From Paratrimastix pyriformis (taxonomy: Eukaryota; Preaxostyla; Paratrimastigidae): 64,000 nt of DNA. The notes beneath the pieces were generated by a model. The model was not told the DNA's origin. It made no database searches and worked only from the letters and a program-made list of their open reading frames with translations. The position numbers and the translations under genes were made by a program. The DNA lies in assembly GCA_027972325.1 (NCBI GenBank), contig JAPMOS010000083.1:106415-170414 (forward strand), written 5' to 3'. Positions 30,398-39,788 of the stretch are shown piece by piece. Positions within the stretch are counted from its first letter, which is position 1, and every line of letters starts with the position of its first letter.

Positions 30398-31498
30398 TTA
30401 GAACGAAAAATATTCCCGAACCCAGCCTGAGGGGGGGGCGGAACCCATCCACCATGACCTACCACCTCGGTAGGACAGGCGCACGGGCCCCTGAATCCAC
30501 CACCCCCACACACGTTGCTCCCTTCCCAAAGGCCCACGGTTGGCAACAGGCGAGAGGTCGGAGAGGCTAATCTTCGGAGGCACGGCAGAAGCGGCATGGT
30601 CGGGCGTCGAGGTAGCACGAGCGGGCGCAGCAGGCACAGCAGACAAAGGGGACACACCAGCAGCAACAGAGGCAGCAACAGGGGCAACAACAGGGGCAGC
30701 AACAGGGGCAGCAACAACAGGGGCAGCAACAGGTGCAGGTGCAGGTGCAGGTGCAGGTGCAGGTGCAGGTGCAGGTGCAGGTGCAGGTGCAGGTGCAGGT
30801 GCAGGTGCAGGCGCAGGCGCAAAAGCCGGAGCATGAGATGAAGTCGGAGCCGGAACAGGTGCCGGCTTGGCGAATGGGTTCGCCAAGGTGAGAGGTGCTC
30901 TTGGGGCAGCGGAAGAGGCAAATGGATTGCTCGAAGAAGGGGAACGGGCTCTCTCCTTCTTCCCCGCTGGACGATCGCCATCGATGATCGGGTGGCGAGT
31001 TCCACCTCCACCTCCAAGTTGCTTTGGACCACGGTATGTAGTCTCCCCAACAGATAGGAGGACTCGTTCTGGCGGTGTGCGGTGTTTGTCCACAGACGAG
31101 CCGCGCGATGATTCTTGTGGCACGTGGCAGTCGAAAGTTCGCACATTCGATTGCTGGAACAATAAAGCCCCAAGAAGTTGGAAAATAAACTGGCTGATCG
31201 CTTCAGGCTGCTTCTTCGGATTGTCCTCCAGCAGCATGTGCACCGTGCGTTCGATGATCTCATAGCGTGGAGCACGGTGCTCATTGACGACCAATGAACT
31301 GAAGAGCTTCATAAGCTCCAAACGCATCCAAGGAGAGAGCTTGTCCAATGGAGCTGAAGAGGGGGACCACAGATGCCGACCCAACTCATCTTGAAGATAC
31401 TCTACCATAGGGTCGTCACGACTTTGGATCTCGGCGTGATCCATAATAAAGTTGGAATCGTCCTTACTGAGCTCGTCATGCTCAGTGGCGATCTCCAT
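30398..31498 (-). CDS. ORF1-like protein of NA1
   Basis: 366 codons, start ATG at 31498 (MEIATEHDELSKDD), uninterrupted. The N-terminal ~130 residues are helical and charged (VEYLQDELGRHLW; RYEIIERTVHMLLED; AISQFIFQLLGALLFQQ). A middle of Ala/Pro repeats is encoded by an AGGTGC-type hexamer array. The tail is Trp-rich (VWGWWIQGPVRLSYRGGRSW, WWMGSAPPSGWV). The helical block and the WW tail resemble LINE-A ORF1, suggesting the element is an ORF1-only satellite of a LINE. I do not recognise a named domain. The frames of the other two copies in the window are broken. Confidence 0.6.
   Translation of the reverse strand: MEIATEHDELSKDDSNFIMDHAEIQSRDDPMVEYLQDELGRHLWSPSSAPLDKLSPWMRLELMKLFSSLVVNEHRAPRYEIIERTVHMLLEDNPKKQPEAISQFIFQLLGALLFQQSNVRTFDCHVPQESSRGSSVDKHRTPPERVLLSVGETTYRGPKQLGGGGGTRHPIIDGDRPAGKKERARSPSSSNPFASSAAPRAPLTLANPFAKPAPVPAPTSSHAPAFAPAPAPAPAPAPAPAPAPAPAPAPAPAPAPVAAPVVAAPVAAPVVAPVAASVAAGVSPLSAVPAAPARATSTPDHAASAVPPKISLSDLSPVANRGPLGREQRVWGWWIQGPVRLSYRGGRSWWMGSAPPSGWVREYFSF
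30732..30811. repeat. Hexanucleotide (GCAGGT)n array in NA1
   Basis: About 13 perfect GTGCAG-type hexamers. On the minus strand they encode an Ala-Pro dipeptide run. The same array is at about 42973-43052 in the second NA1 copy. In the nested plus-strand copy (44190-44275) it has diverged, and the frame in use there reads His-Leu and Pro-Leu instead. Confidence 0.8.
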
Positions 31499-31575
31499 GG
31501 CCAGAAACGGGCAGAACGCGGAGCAAAGGGAACGTGCAACGCCGAGACTTCAACCGGGGGGGCCCTTTTCTGCCC

Positions 31576-31672
31576 GCTGGGCAAGATTCGGGTCTTCGGA
31601 CCGATGCAAGATAAGGTGGCGCTCCTCGCTTCCTTGGGGCTGGCCACCCCAAAAATCTGTTCTTCCCTTATT
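31576..31672 (-). other. Shortened inter-ORF region of LINE-A copy 2
   Basis: Matches copy 1 13745-13842, then jumps to sequence equivalent to 15419. About 1.57 kb, including all 161-bp repeats, is absent. The join reads CCCTTATTT followed by AAGGAAAAAGG. It therefore distinguishes copies with and without the repeat array. Confidence 0.6.
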
Positions 31673-32899
31673 TAAGGAAAAAGGTTCATCCAAACCAGTG
31701 TTAGAGAACTCGCACGCACAGGGGAGGGGAGGGAAGAAGAGAAAATGGAGGGGTAGAAGGAGGGGGACATGCATGCTAGTTATCTCAAACAAAGGTACCG
31801 AAACCCGCGCACCCCAGGTCGCCCCGGGGGTTGCAGAGACCGGTAAATCCCGCACATAGGCGGGGTCCCTTCTGCTGTCGGGCTGCCCTCCAAAGAAGGA
31901 GGACCCCAACAATAAGGCACCCCTGGCACGGGTGGGTTATAGAGGGGGGGAATGAGACGGTAGGGGGGGGGGGCAAGCAAAGCCTCACAGAAGTCAAGTG
32001 ACATGGACAAGGCAGCCAAGTGGCAGAGCAAACGAAGAAGAAGAGCAGTAAGAATAAGCAGAACAGACGAAACGAGACAAAGCAGAGCAGGAAGGGGGGC
32101 TCACATCACCCAAGAGGGAGGACGGGACCCCATCCCCCACCTCCCCTCGCCCCTCCAGCAGTAGACCACCGCGGTAGGCGAATACCGGGTGATCCACCAA
32201 CCGAAAGGACGGCGGGGGGCGGAAGACGAGGGGGGAGCAGGCAGCGCATGCAACAGGTCAGGGGTGGGAAGGAGACCCGCCCCCCCACCAAGGGGGGCGA
32301 GCTTGGGGGGGGAAAGCAGACCACCAGTGTCAGAAACAGAGCAGACAGGAGCAACAGACCCAGGCACAGGCAACACACTCACAACAGGCACACGGGGGAC
32401 AGCAGTGGGGGTTGAAGTGGGGGTGGGGGGGGTAGGAACGGCGGGTGCCAGGGTCGGAGCAACGGACGCCGGGGGGGAGCCGGGGGACGCACCACCACCT
32501 TGAGGGGCTTCTTGGCCTCAGCCTTGGGCACCGAGGAGGCCCGCGGTTCGGCAACACCCTTGGGAACACGCGCAGGGGTGGGCGGGGCGTCAGGGAGGCC
32601 CTTGCGGCCCTTCTTGCGGCCCACTCCGTTTCGTCGTCATCCACGGAAGCAGCATCCACATAGCTCCCTGAGGAGACGGAGAGGGTCTCAGAGTCACGGG
32701 GGTGTGGGATGCCCCCACCAATGTGGCGCGGGGAAGGACTGGGAGGGCGGGTGTCCTTCGGGATGGACTTTGGGGGGGCTGGGGGCTCGGAGACACGCGC
32801 AACACCGTCAAAAGAACCATCAACAACACCAGTGGCACCAGTACGACGACCCACACAAGAAATAACAGAGGAAAACGGATTGACACAGGTGGTTTTGGG

Positions 32900-33073
32900 T
32901 CGATACTTCCCAAAACTACAGTTATACTCTAGGGAACACTCCCGTGTTCCTCGGAGTAGAGAGTATCTCTACTCTTTGATGTAAGCGTTGCGATTATCAT
33001 CCCCCTCGCGCAATGAAAGAAAAGAAAAAGAACGGAGTACCGGCACAGATAGAGATGCCAACCCCGGTTCGCG
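32900..33073. repeat. Left inverted terminal repeat of DIRS2
   Basis: Tip 32900-32950 (TCGATACTTCCCAAAAC onward) is unique to the left end and to half of the internal complementary region. The inner block, from the palindromic AGTAGAGAGTATCTCTACT to TTCGCG, pairs with the right terminal repeat. Confidence 0.8.
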
Positions 33074-33403
33074 ATCGTTTTTCCCTCTGGCGAAACGCTT
33101 GTTTTCTCCCGTCCGAATGTCGAACTTTCCCATCTCTGGGTCTGTTCGCTTCGCACTGTTCCCGCTGCACCTTTTGCATTGGGACGGACTTGGAGCGCGT
33201 TCGCCTCATTCATTACATCGCCCCCCTTTTCTGGTTTTTCCGCGCAGTTCTTCTGAACGTGCTGCGACTGCTCTTGGGGGCTCTGAGGCTTTGCCTCTTT
33301 CGGTCCTGACGTCTGTGTCGACGTTGGCGACGATCATTATTGCATTTCTTTCAGTACTCCTGGTCCGGTTGCGGCTCTACCAGTCTCGGCAAGGCCTTCA
33401 CCG

Positions 33404-34531
33404 TTGCCGTTACCTGCGGAGTCAACTCCGGTGCCGAGGTCGGTGTTCGGTATTGTCACCGCTCATTCATCTCATTGCCACAGGACCCCTCCTGTGAGTT
33501 CTGCCGGCCAGGACCTAGTTCCTGTCGTACGTGTTACGGAATCGCCACTCCCGTCTCCGGGCGTGACCGATCCGGGCAATCTCCATTTTGTTTTGCGGCC
33601 CATTGGGTCCGGGGCTCAGGCGGTGACGCCCGCCCCTCGAGTTCCTTCGCCGAGGACGCCGCCTCTTCCGCGGTCCTCTTCGCCGCCCGCGCGATCTCTT
33701 TCGCCGCTGAGCGCTGCTGGGCGTCCGCGCACGGAGCTGGGCAGGGCGATGCTCGCTCCGCCGGCCGCTGCCCGTGGCCGTCTCCCCGGCGTCTCTTCGC
33801 CGTTGGGGCAGCCGTCTTCTGACCGGCGGGTGCCAGCCTCTCCGGCCTCGTGCCCCACCCCTCATTCGGCCCCGCCGATCCATTCGCATCCGGCCGCTCC
33901 GTTGCCGGCGCTTCCCAAGCAGCAGGCGACACCGCGGCGGTACTTGACCAGCGTTCCGCGGCCCCTGAAGGGGGCCTCTGTACGGCCGGTGGCTCAGTCG
34001 GAACCTCGGCCGGCGCCTCCGCGCCCGGCTCCGATCCCATCTCGGTCGGAATCCTTACCTCGTGACCCGGTCCACCCTCGGGCCGGTTCCCCTCCTGACC
34101 CGACCATCGCCCGGTCGGCGTCCGTGCCCCGCGACGCCACCCCTTCGCGGCCGGCGTCCGGGCGTCCCGACCCGCTCCACTCTCGAGCGGCGTCGCCCCG
34201 TGACCAGTCCCCGTCCCGGCCGTCGTCCCATTTGGCCCGGCGTCGGGGTCCCCTCAGCCACCTCCGTTCCGTCGTCGGCGGTCGCCCAGTCGGGGGTCGG
34301 GCTCCCGCTCGGGGGCTTCGGGGTCTCCCTCGCGATCGTCACGCTCGTCGCGCACGGAGCGGTCCTCGCGCTCCTCGCGCTCGGGTTCGGGGGGCCGCTC
34401 TCGGGCTTCGTCTCGGGCCTCGCGTTCGGGGTCGTCGGCGGCCTCGCCGAGCCGGCGCCCTCCGGCTTCTCCGCGGGCGGCCGTCCGGGACGGCCCTCTG
34501 GCTGCCGCTCCGGATGAGCTGCAGAGACTGA
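33404..34531 (+). CDS. Pro/Arg/Ser-rich N-terminal region of DIRS2 ORF1 (frame uncertain)
   Basis: An open frame of 375 codons rich in Pro, Ser and Arg (PSPRTPPLPRSSSPPARS and similar). The region is open in more than one frame because of its GC-rich composition, so which frame is real is uncertain. It directly precedes the coiled-coil part of ORF1. It is most likely the disordered start of the gag-like protein or leader sequence. Confidence 0.35.
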   Translation: MPLPAESTPVPRSVFGIVTAHSSHCHRTPPVSSAGQDLVPVVRVTESPLPSPGVTDPGNLHFVLRPIGSGAQAVTPAPRVPSPRTPPLPRSSSPPARSLSPLSAAGRPRTELGRAMLAPPAAARGRLPGVSSPLGQPSSDRRVPASPASCPTPHSAPPIHSHPAAPLPALPKQQATPRRYLTSVPRPLKGASVRPVAQSEPRPAPPRPAPIPSRSESLPRDPVHPRAGSPPDPTIARSASVPRDATPSRPASGRPDPLHSRAASPRDQSPSRPSSHLARRRGPLSHLRSVVGGRPVGGRAPARGLRGLPRDRHARRARSGPRAPRARVRGAALGLRLGPRVRGRRRPRRAGALRLLRGRPSGTALWLPLRMSCRD

Positions 34532-35747
34532 GGGAGCAGAATCAGTCGTTGATGACGCGTATGGCGGCTCTGGAGGCGCGTTCAGCGGCTGGCCCAGAGG
34601 ACATCCCTGCCCCGAAGGAGCCCTTTGCGAAGCTCCTCCGAAGGGAGAGAGTCCTGGAGGAGCGGTTGAAGCTCCAGGCCGCGGGGGTGCGTATGCCCCT
34701 CGCGGCCTTGGTAGACTTCAGCGAATTTGGCCTGGACGTGGCCTTTGATGATGCCGTATACCCGCCGGACTATATCGCTGCGGTCCGTGCGGCGGTTGGG
34801 CCGGTCCGGGTTCCCAACTTGCATGCGGACGTACCTCCCGCGATCATGGAGGAGCGTCAACGCACGTCCCTGACCCGCCTTCTTTCGGCCCCGCGGCCAT
34901 TGGGGTTCCCATCTGGAGCCCCAATCCTACCGCCCTCCGGTGAACTACTTCTTGGACTCGGTCGGCAAGAGCCGACGCGAGCGTCTCGAAGCCGGGGCTA
35001 AGAGACTCCAGACCCATCTCGGGTTCCTTGTGCTTGAGTCACGGGAGGTGGAACTTTCCCGGTTGGCTGTTCTAGGCCACCGGAAGTCGCTGCTCCCGAT
35101 GCTGGTGGGGCTGGCGGGTGGGAATGAGGAGCGGGCGAGGGAGGCCCTTGCCCACCTCCTGCCCCCTCTGGATGATGCGGTCAACTTCTTGACCGCACTC
35201 CAAGAAACAACTTGAAGTCGAAATCGCCCTCGACTCCGCCCGGCTCCGCCAGACCTTGGAGCCCTATGTCTCGTGGGGCAAGCTTAAGACTTGGTCGGCC
35301 AAAGCTGCGGCCGACCGGGCGGGCGCCGGCGGGCAGCCTGCCATGCTTGCCCAGTACCCCGACCCGGCGCGCCTGCCGTGGTCGGCTGAGGTGATTAACT
35401 CCCACCTTGAAGCACTCAAGGCGAAGTCGGAGACCCGCAAGCTCGAGAAGCGGACCGACGAAGCCGAGGGGGAGGAGGCCGACGAGTCCGACCGCTCGCG
35501 GGAGCGAGAGGGCGGCAAGACTCGTGGGCGAGGTGAGCACCGGGACCGCGGCTCCTCTCGCCGCGACCGGGGCGGTGACCGGCGGGACCGCGGTAGTGAC
35601 CGGCGGGACCGTGGGCGAGACCGCGGTGGACGCGGGGGCCGGGCTGGGTACCGTGGGGGTGCTCGCCTGAACAAGCGCCCGCGCCATGACTCGGCGCCCA
35701 ACCATGCGGCTCCGCGCCAGCACCAGGCCGCCGCGAAGAAAGAGTAG
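34506..35747 (+). pseudogene. DIRS2 ORF1 (gag-like) with coiled coil and RG-rich tail, frameshifted
   Basis: A leucine-heptad segment (DELQRLREQNQSLMTRM, about 34512-34562) starts the conserved part. Then come LLRRERVLEERLKLQAAG, FGLDVAFDDAVYPPDYIAAVR, and in a second frame (34940-35215) RERLEAGAKRLQTHLGFLVLE and LLPPLDDAVNFLTAL. A third frame (35256-35747) has WGKLKTW, LEALKAKSETRKLEKRTDE and a long Arg/Asp/Gly tail (RDRGGDRRDRG repeats), ending before RT. Two frame changes (about 34930 and 35220). The basic tail fits nucleic-acid binding by a capsid-type protein. Confidence 0.6.
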
Positions 35748-36057
35748 GTAACTGCCCCATCTTCCCCCCCTACCACTGTTTTTCCTTGCGGGTATGCAAT
35801 AAGAAAGACCTTGGTCGTTCCGACTGGTCTCCCGCAGGAAGAGGGTGGGGGGGAGGGTGGGGGTCTGGTACCGGTTCCCTTGGCCCGAGGGGGGGTGGAG
35901 GACCTCTTTGTGGGTCGGTTCCGCACCCCTGAGGAGCAGGCGGCGAGTTTGGGATTGTCGTCGGACGCCCTCAAGCTAGGCGGGGCCCTGGACGATTTCT
36001 CCATCTGTCCCCCCACTGGAGGGCCCAGATGGCCCGGGGCTGGGCGCTCCGGGTCTC

Positions 36058-38187
36058 TTGGCCGAAGAGCTCTGGACCAAGTCGGGTTCAGTTTCTCTCG
36101 AGCAGGCACTGGCGCTCAACCAGGCGATGGCCAGCTCGCAGCCAGTGGGGGGGCGTCTGAAGTCGTTCCTCGCGGCCTGGGACGCACTGCGCTTCCAGAC
36201 CGAGTGGTGCCACGATCTGGTGAAGGAGGGCCTTCGCCTAGAGTGGGTCTCGCACCCTCCGGAGCACTGCATCCGGACTTCGCAGATCCCGTTGTCGGAC
36301 GAGGACCTGCGGGCACTCGGGGAAGAGATCCAGGCCTTCAAAGAGGCAGGCGCGGTTGCCGAGGTGGCGCCCTCCTTTGCGAGGGCGATCCTTCCCCTGT
36401 TCACAGTCCCCAAGAAGGACGGGGGTCGGCGCGGCGTCATCAACGCGGCTCCCCTGAACGAGTTCGTCAGCTGCGACCATTTCAGGGTGGAGGCCTTGTC
36501 CACGGCGGCGGCGCTGGTGGGCAAGGGGGACTGGATGTTAAGCCTCGACTTCTCCAAGGCTTATCTCCATGTCCCACTCCCCCTGGAGACCTCCAGATAC
36601 CTCTGCTTCAGTTGGGAGGGCAGGGTGTACGCCTTTGTGGCGATGCCCTTCGGCCTAAATACGGCTCCACGCACATTTACAAAAATGATGCGGGTTCCCA
36701 TGGCAGAGATCCGGTTCAAAGGGGTGAGGATCTCTATCTATTTGGACGATATCCTGGTGGTAGGATCGTCCAGGGAAGAGACCGTGCGGCACACGGTTTT
36801 CGCGATCCTCCTTTTGACCGAGCTGGGGTTTGGCTTGAACGCCAAGAAATGCACACCGGCTCCGGTGACCTGCCTGGAGCACCTCGGTTTGCAGATCGAC
36901 TCGGTGCGCATGGCGTTCAGGGTTCCGTCTCACAAGGTCAGGGCTACTCTTTCCTTGGTCGAGGCGGCCCTGTCCAGGGGGCCGGAACGGCCCTTCAGAG
37001 CACGGGAGTTAGCGAGACTCGCTGGCTCCCTGTCCTGCCTCCGGGAGGCGGTCCTGCCTGCCCATCTTTACCTGTTCAACTTGAACCGGTTGGCCTCCAA
37101 GACGAGGAGGTGCCCCGGCGGTTGGGAGGCAGTGGCGCTCCTGGACGATCCATCGCGTGCGGATCTCCGCTGGTGGCGGGACAATTTGTCCCGCTGCAAC
37201 GGCGCGTCGTTCGCCCCGCCGAGACCCCAGGTGGTGATACAGACGGATGCGTCCTTCTTCGCCTGGGCGGGAGTCCTCCGCACACGGAGGGGGGAGTATC
37301 GCGAGACGAGGGGATTGTGGCCCCTCGAGCTGGATCCCCACTCGATCTCACCCTTGGAGTTGGAAGCGGGCTTCCTCACGCTGCGCACCTTCGCCGACGC
37401 TGTGAGGGGTCAGCAGGTGCTTTGGCGCTGCGACAACTCCGCGGTCGTCTGGGGGGTCACGAAGTGGAAGTCGACCTCGCCGGAAATGAATGCGGGGTTG
37501 CGGCGTCTCTTCGACCTCGTCTCCGAGCTGGGCATTCGGCTCGTGGCGGTTCATGTCCCAGGCCGGACAAACTACCGGCCCGACTTCCTGTCTCGGTGGC
37601 TGGACCCGGAGGACTGGAAGATCCACCCAGTGGTCTTCCGCCTGGCGATGGATCTTCTGGGCCCGTGCGAAGTCGACGCTTTCGCCACCCAGGGCAATCA
37701 CCTCCTCCCGAGGTGGTGGTCTCGTTTCCCCGCTCTCGGGTGCGAGGCGGTGGATGCTCTGAAGCAGGATTTGGGGGGAGTGACGTGCTGGTGCAACCCC
37801 CCGTTCTCCCTTCTGCTGCCCCTGCTCAGACGCATTGCGGCGCAGCGGGCGTCGGCGGTGGTCTGCGTCCCCTTCTGGCCGACGCAGCCGTGGTGGCCAC
37901 TGCTCCTGACTCTGCTGGTCAGACCCCCGTTGCTGCTTCCCCAGTCGCCGGCCCTCTTCCTGCCGCAGTCGATGGCCAATCAATCCCCGCTGGGGACTCC
38001 GCCTTGGCCAGCGTGGGTGGTCCGGGTGTCGGGCCACCCGGTCAACCGAAAGAAGGCCAGGGCCCGCTTCGGACAGGCTCTGTCGGTCCCGGTGGACGAT
38101 CTGATCGGTCGCCTGCCCCTGGGCTGGGGAGAGAGGACGACGAGTGGTCCTGTCCCAGCTGTTGGGTCGATTGCTGCGACTCGCTAG
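36058..38187 (+). CDS. DIRS2 reverse transcriptase - RNase H - adenine methyltransferase-like polyprotein
   Basis: 709 codons, uninterrupted. RT: FTVPKKDGGRRGVINAAPLN, MLSLDFSKAYLHVPL, MPFGLNTAPRTFTKMM and ISIYLDDILVVG (catalytic Asp pair), then GFGLNAKKC. RNase H: VIQTDASFFAWAG, ISPLELEA, LWRCDNSAVVWG and HVPGRTNYRPDFLSRW. The Dam-like methyltransferase domain typical of DIRS elements follows: CEVDAFATQGNHLLPRWWS, then TCWCNPPFSLLLPLL with the NPPF motif, and a FWPTQPWW box. The start at 36058 is the first in-frame codon offered after the gag stop and may be upstream. The adjacent recombinase begins about 90 nt after the stop in another frame. All catalytic residues that I can check are present. 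Confidence 0.9.
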   Translation: MAEELWTKSGSVSLEQALALNQAMASSQPVGGRLKSFLAAWDALRFQTEWCHDLVKEGLRLEWVSHPPEHCIRTSQIPLSDEDLRALGEEIQAFKEAGAVAEVAPSFARAILPLFTVPKKDGGRRGVINAAPLNEFVSCDHFRVEALSTAAALVGKGDWMLSLDFSKAYLHVPLPLETSRYLCFSWEGRVYAFVAMPFGLNTAPRTFTKMMRVPMAEIRFKGVRISIYLDDILVVGSSREETVRHTVFAILLLTELGFGLNAKKCTPAPVTCLEHLGLQIDSVRMAFRVPSHKVRATLSLVEAALSRGPERPFRARELARLAGSLSCLREAVLPAHLYLFNLNRLASKTRRCPGGWEAVALLDDPSRADLRWWRDNLSRCNGASFAPPRPQVVIQTDASFFAWAGVLRTRRGEYRETRGLWPLELDPHSISPLELEAGFLTLRTFADAVRGQQVLWRCDNSAVVWGVTKWKSTSPEMNAGLRRLFDLVSELGIRLVAVHVPGRTNYRPDFLSRWLDPEDWKIHPVVFRLAMDLLGPCEVDAFATQGNHLLPRWWSRFPALGCEAVDALKQDLGGVTCWCNPPFSLLLPLLRRIAAQRASAVVCVPFWPTQPWWPLLLTLLVRPPLLLPQSPALFLPQSMANQSPLGTPPWPAWVVRVSGHPVNRKKARARFGQALSVPVDDLIGRLPLGWGERTTSGPVPAVGSIAATR

Positions 38188-38276
38188 GGCTGGAGGCGAC
38201 CGAGCTCGCCCGCCCCAGTCCGGAGCGGGCGGGTACCGCCACCTCGGCGGCGGGAGGGTTCGTCCCTCAGTTGCCC

Positions 38277-39211
38277 ATGGGCCTTTCGGAGAGGGCGCGC
38301 CGCCTTATCGGGGCGCGTTTGGAACCCTCGACTCAGAAAGCCTATGCGGCGGCTTGGAAGCGCTATACCACTTGGTGCGCAGCTCGGGGCAGGGACCCTT
38401 GCCTTCGGGACCGGGTGGGGCTTGCAGTCCAGACAGCCAATTTTGTGGCGGATGAGCAGGCCGAGTTGCAGCTGGGGTACTCTGCATGCAAGTCTCGCGT
38501 GGCAGCGATCTCCACCAATTTGAAGCCGATTCTTGGCTTCGCGGTCGGGGAGGAACCCTCAGTGTCGGCCCTCATGACGGGTGTCAGGAAGGTCCGCCCG
38601 GAGCTTCCGCGGTATGCGGAACACCCTGATCTGGGGGTGATCTGGGCGCTCTTGGATCGTTGGGGCCCAACGATGCCTTGGAAGATTGGCAGTTGGTCGC
38701 GAAAGTGGCGACCCTCCTGCTCATCTTTGGGTTGCGGAAAGCGGACCAGGTCAGAATTGATCTGACCAGGTCTGACATTGGCAAGGACGCTCTCCGTTTC
38801 CGAGCTCTGACGAAGGAAACGAGAGCGATGCTCTGGGTTACCCAGCCCATCCCAGCCTGCCCCACCCATCCTTTCAGGTGCGCGGTGGCGGCAGTGGACG
38901 AGCTTCTGGATCGTCGCCCCTTGGCGGCCCCCCCGGAACCGCTGTTTGTCAGCTTCCGGGATGGTTCCCCTTGTACGGCCAAGTGGTTGGGGTCGTGCGT
39001 GAAGCGGTTGATGATCGCCGCGGGGATTGATCCCAAGAAGTTTAAACCCCACTGCCTGAGGGGCATGGGCTCGTCGAGGGCGCTGGAGGCGGGGATACCA
39101 GAGCCCCTGGTCCTTCTTCAGTTCCGTTGGAGCAGTCGCTCCGATACCTTCTCGCGATTCTACTTGAGAAGCAGTAAGGTGGCCGAGCTTGGCGCGGCCA
39201 TTTACGCCTGA
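38277..39211 (+). pseudogene. DIRS2 tyrosine recombinase (one frame change)
   Basis: Starts around ATG 38277 (MGLSERARRLIGARLEPS). The N-terminal DNA-binding half (TQKAYAAAWKRYTTWCAARG, SACKSRVAAISTNLKPILG) runs in frame to LLDRWG at about 38665. The catalytic half continues in the -1 frame: LLLIFGLRKADQ (Arg), FKPHCLRGMGSSRALEAG (HxxR), FRWSSRSDTF and SRFYLRSSK (Tyr), ending TGA 39209-39211. The frame change lies at a GGGG run. DIRS family 1 copies A and B change frame at the aligned position, also at a G-run. Except for this single shift the gene looks intact. Confidence 0.8.
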
Positions 39212-39432
39212 GATTCTTCGCCCCGTGCTGGGGTGCCCGGCGATGATAGCTAACTTTAAGCTTTCACCGGTTTGTTGAGTTCTTTCGTGTGTTCACTTGG
39301 TTGAGGAATACGAGTGCGGTGCTGAGCATCGCTTCGTGTGACTCTCAGTCCTGTCAGGGACTTGACCTCCGCTAGGCGCGGCTCTCTGCGCGGTTGGGTT
39401 GGGCTTGATCTCATGGCTTGGGATCTTTTCTC

Positions 39433-39565
39433 CATCAAAGAGTAGAGATACTCTCTACTCCGAGGAACACGGGAGTGTTCCCTAGAGTATAACTGTAGTT
39501 TTGGGAAGTATCGACCCAAAACAGAGAGTTATACGAATATGGAGGAGTAGAGAGTATCTCTACTC
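39433..39565. repeat. Internal complementary region of DIRS2
   Basis: Reading plus: the complement of the left tip ends at TATCGA (39514), then CCCAAAAC, then the complement of the right tip (AGAGAGTTATACGAATATGG), bounded on both sides by the palindrome AGAGTAGAGATACTCTCTACT-like blocks. This is the joined-ends complement that defines DIRS elements. Confidence 0.85.
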
Positions 39566-39633
39566 GGTCCCACCCATCCTCCCAGCGAGCTGCCCCGAAC
39601 TTGGAAGAAAGGAGTGCGGGGATATTTCATCTT

Positions 39634-39788
39634 CGCGAACCGGGGTTGGCATCTCTATCTGTGCCGGTACTCCGTTCTTTTTCTTTTCTTTCATTGCGCG
39701 AGGGGGATGATAATCGCAACGCTTACATCAAAGAGTAGAGATACTCTCTACTCCTCCATATTCGTATAACTCTCTGTTTTGGGGGGAG
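39634..39788. repeat. Right inverted terminal repeat of DIRS2
   Basis: Inner block from CGCGAACCGGGGTTGGC to ACTCTCTACT is the inverse of 32951-33073. The outer tip CCTCCATATTCGTATAACTC then reaches GTTTTGGG at the LINE-A border. Confidence 0.8.

Larger units (their letters stand above)
30067..31563 (-). mobile_element. NA1, ORF1-only non-autonomous non-LTR element, copy 1
   Basis: 1497-bp insertion in LINE-A copy 2 with a 12-bp target duplication CCTTTTCTGCCC (30055-30066 and 31564-31575). LINE-A copy 1 shows the uninterrupted site near 13740. On the minus strand the element starts with a G/C-rich leader (CGGTTGAAGTCTCGGCG) and ends in a (CAA)5 tail (plus-strand TTG repeats 30067-30081). 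It encodes a single ORF1-like protein and nothing for reverse transcription. Confidence 0.8.
32900..39788 (+). mobile_element. DIRS2, complete DIRS-type retrotransposon
   Basis: A 6.9 kb plus-strand element with inverted terminal repeats (inner block 32951-33073 against 39634-39749), gag-like ORFs, RT-RNase H-methyltransferase ORF, tyrosine recombinase and an internal complementary region (39433-39565) equal to the complement of its joined left and right tips. It interrupts LINE-A ORF1. GTTTTGGG occurs at the left border (32892-32899), at the right border (from about 39777) and, as its complement, in the middle of the internal complementary region. No ordinary target duplication is seen beyond that core. 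This is the best-preserved autonomous-type element in the window. Confidence 0.9.

Noticed and set aside
33340-34531. Several overlapping Pro/Arg-rich frames as separate DIRS2 genes
   Set aside because: All frames are open because of GC-rich composition; only one can be the ORF1 start, and I cannot tell which, so a single low-confidence call is given.
35811-38276. Long plus-strand frame overlapping the DIRS2 RT (984 codons in all)
   Set aside because: Only its last part (from 38277) encodes the recombinase. The first 800 codons are an open shadow frame over the RT-RNase H gene in GC-rich DNA.
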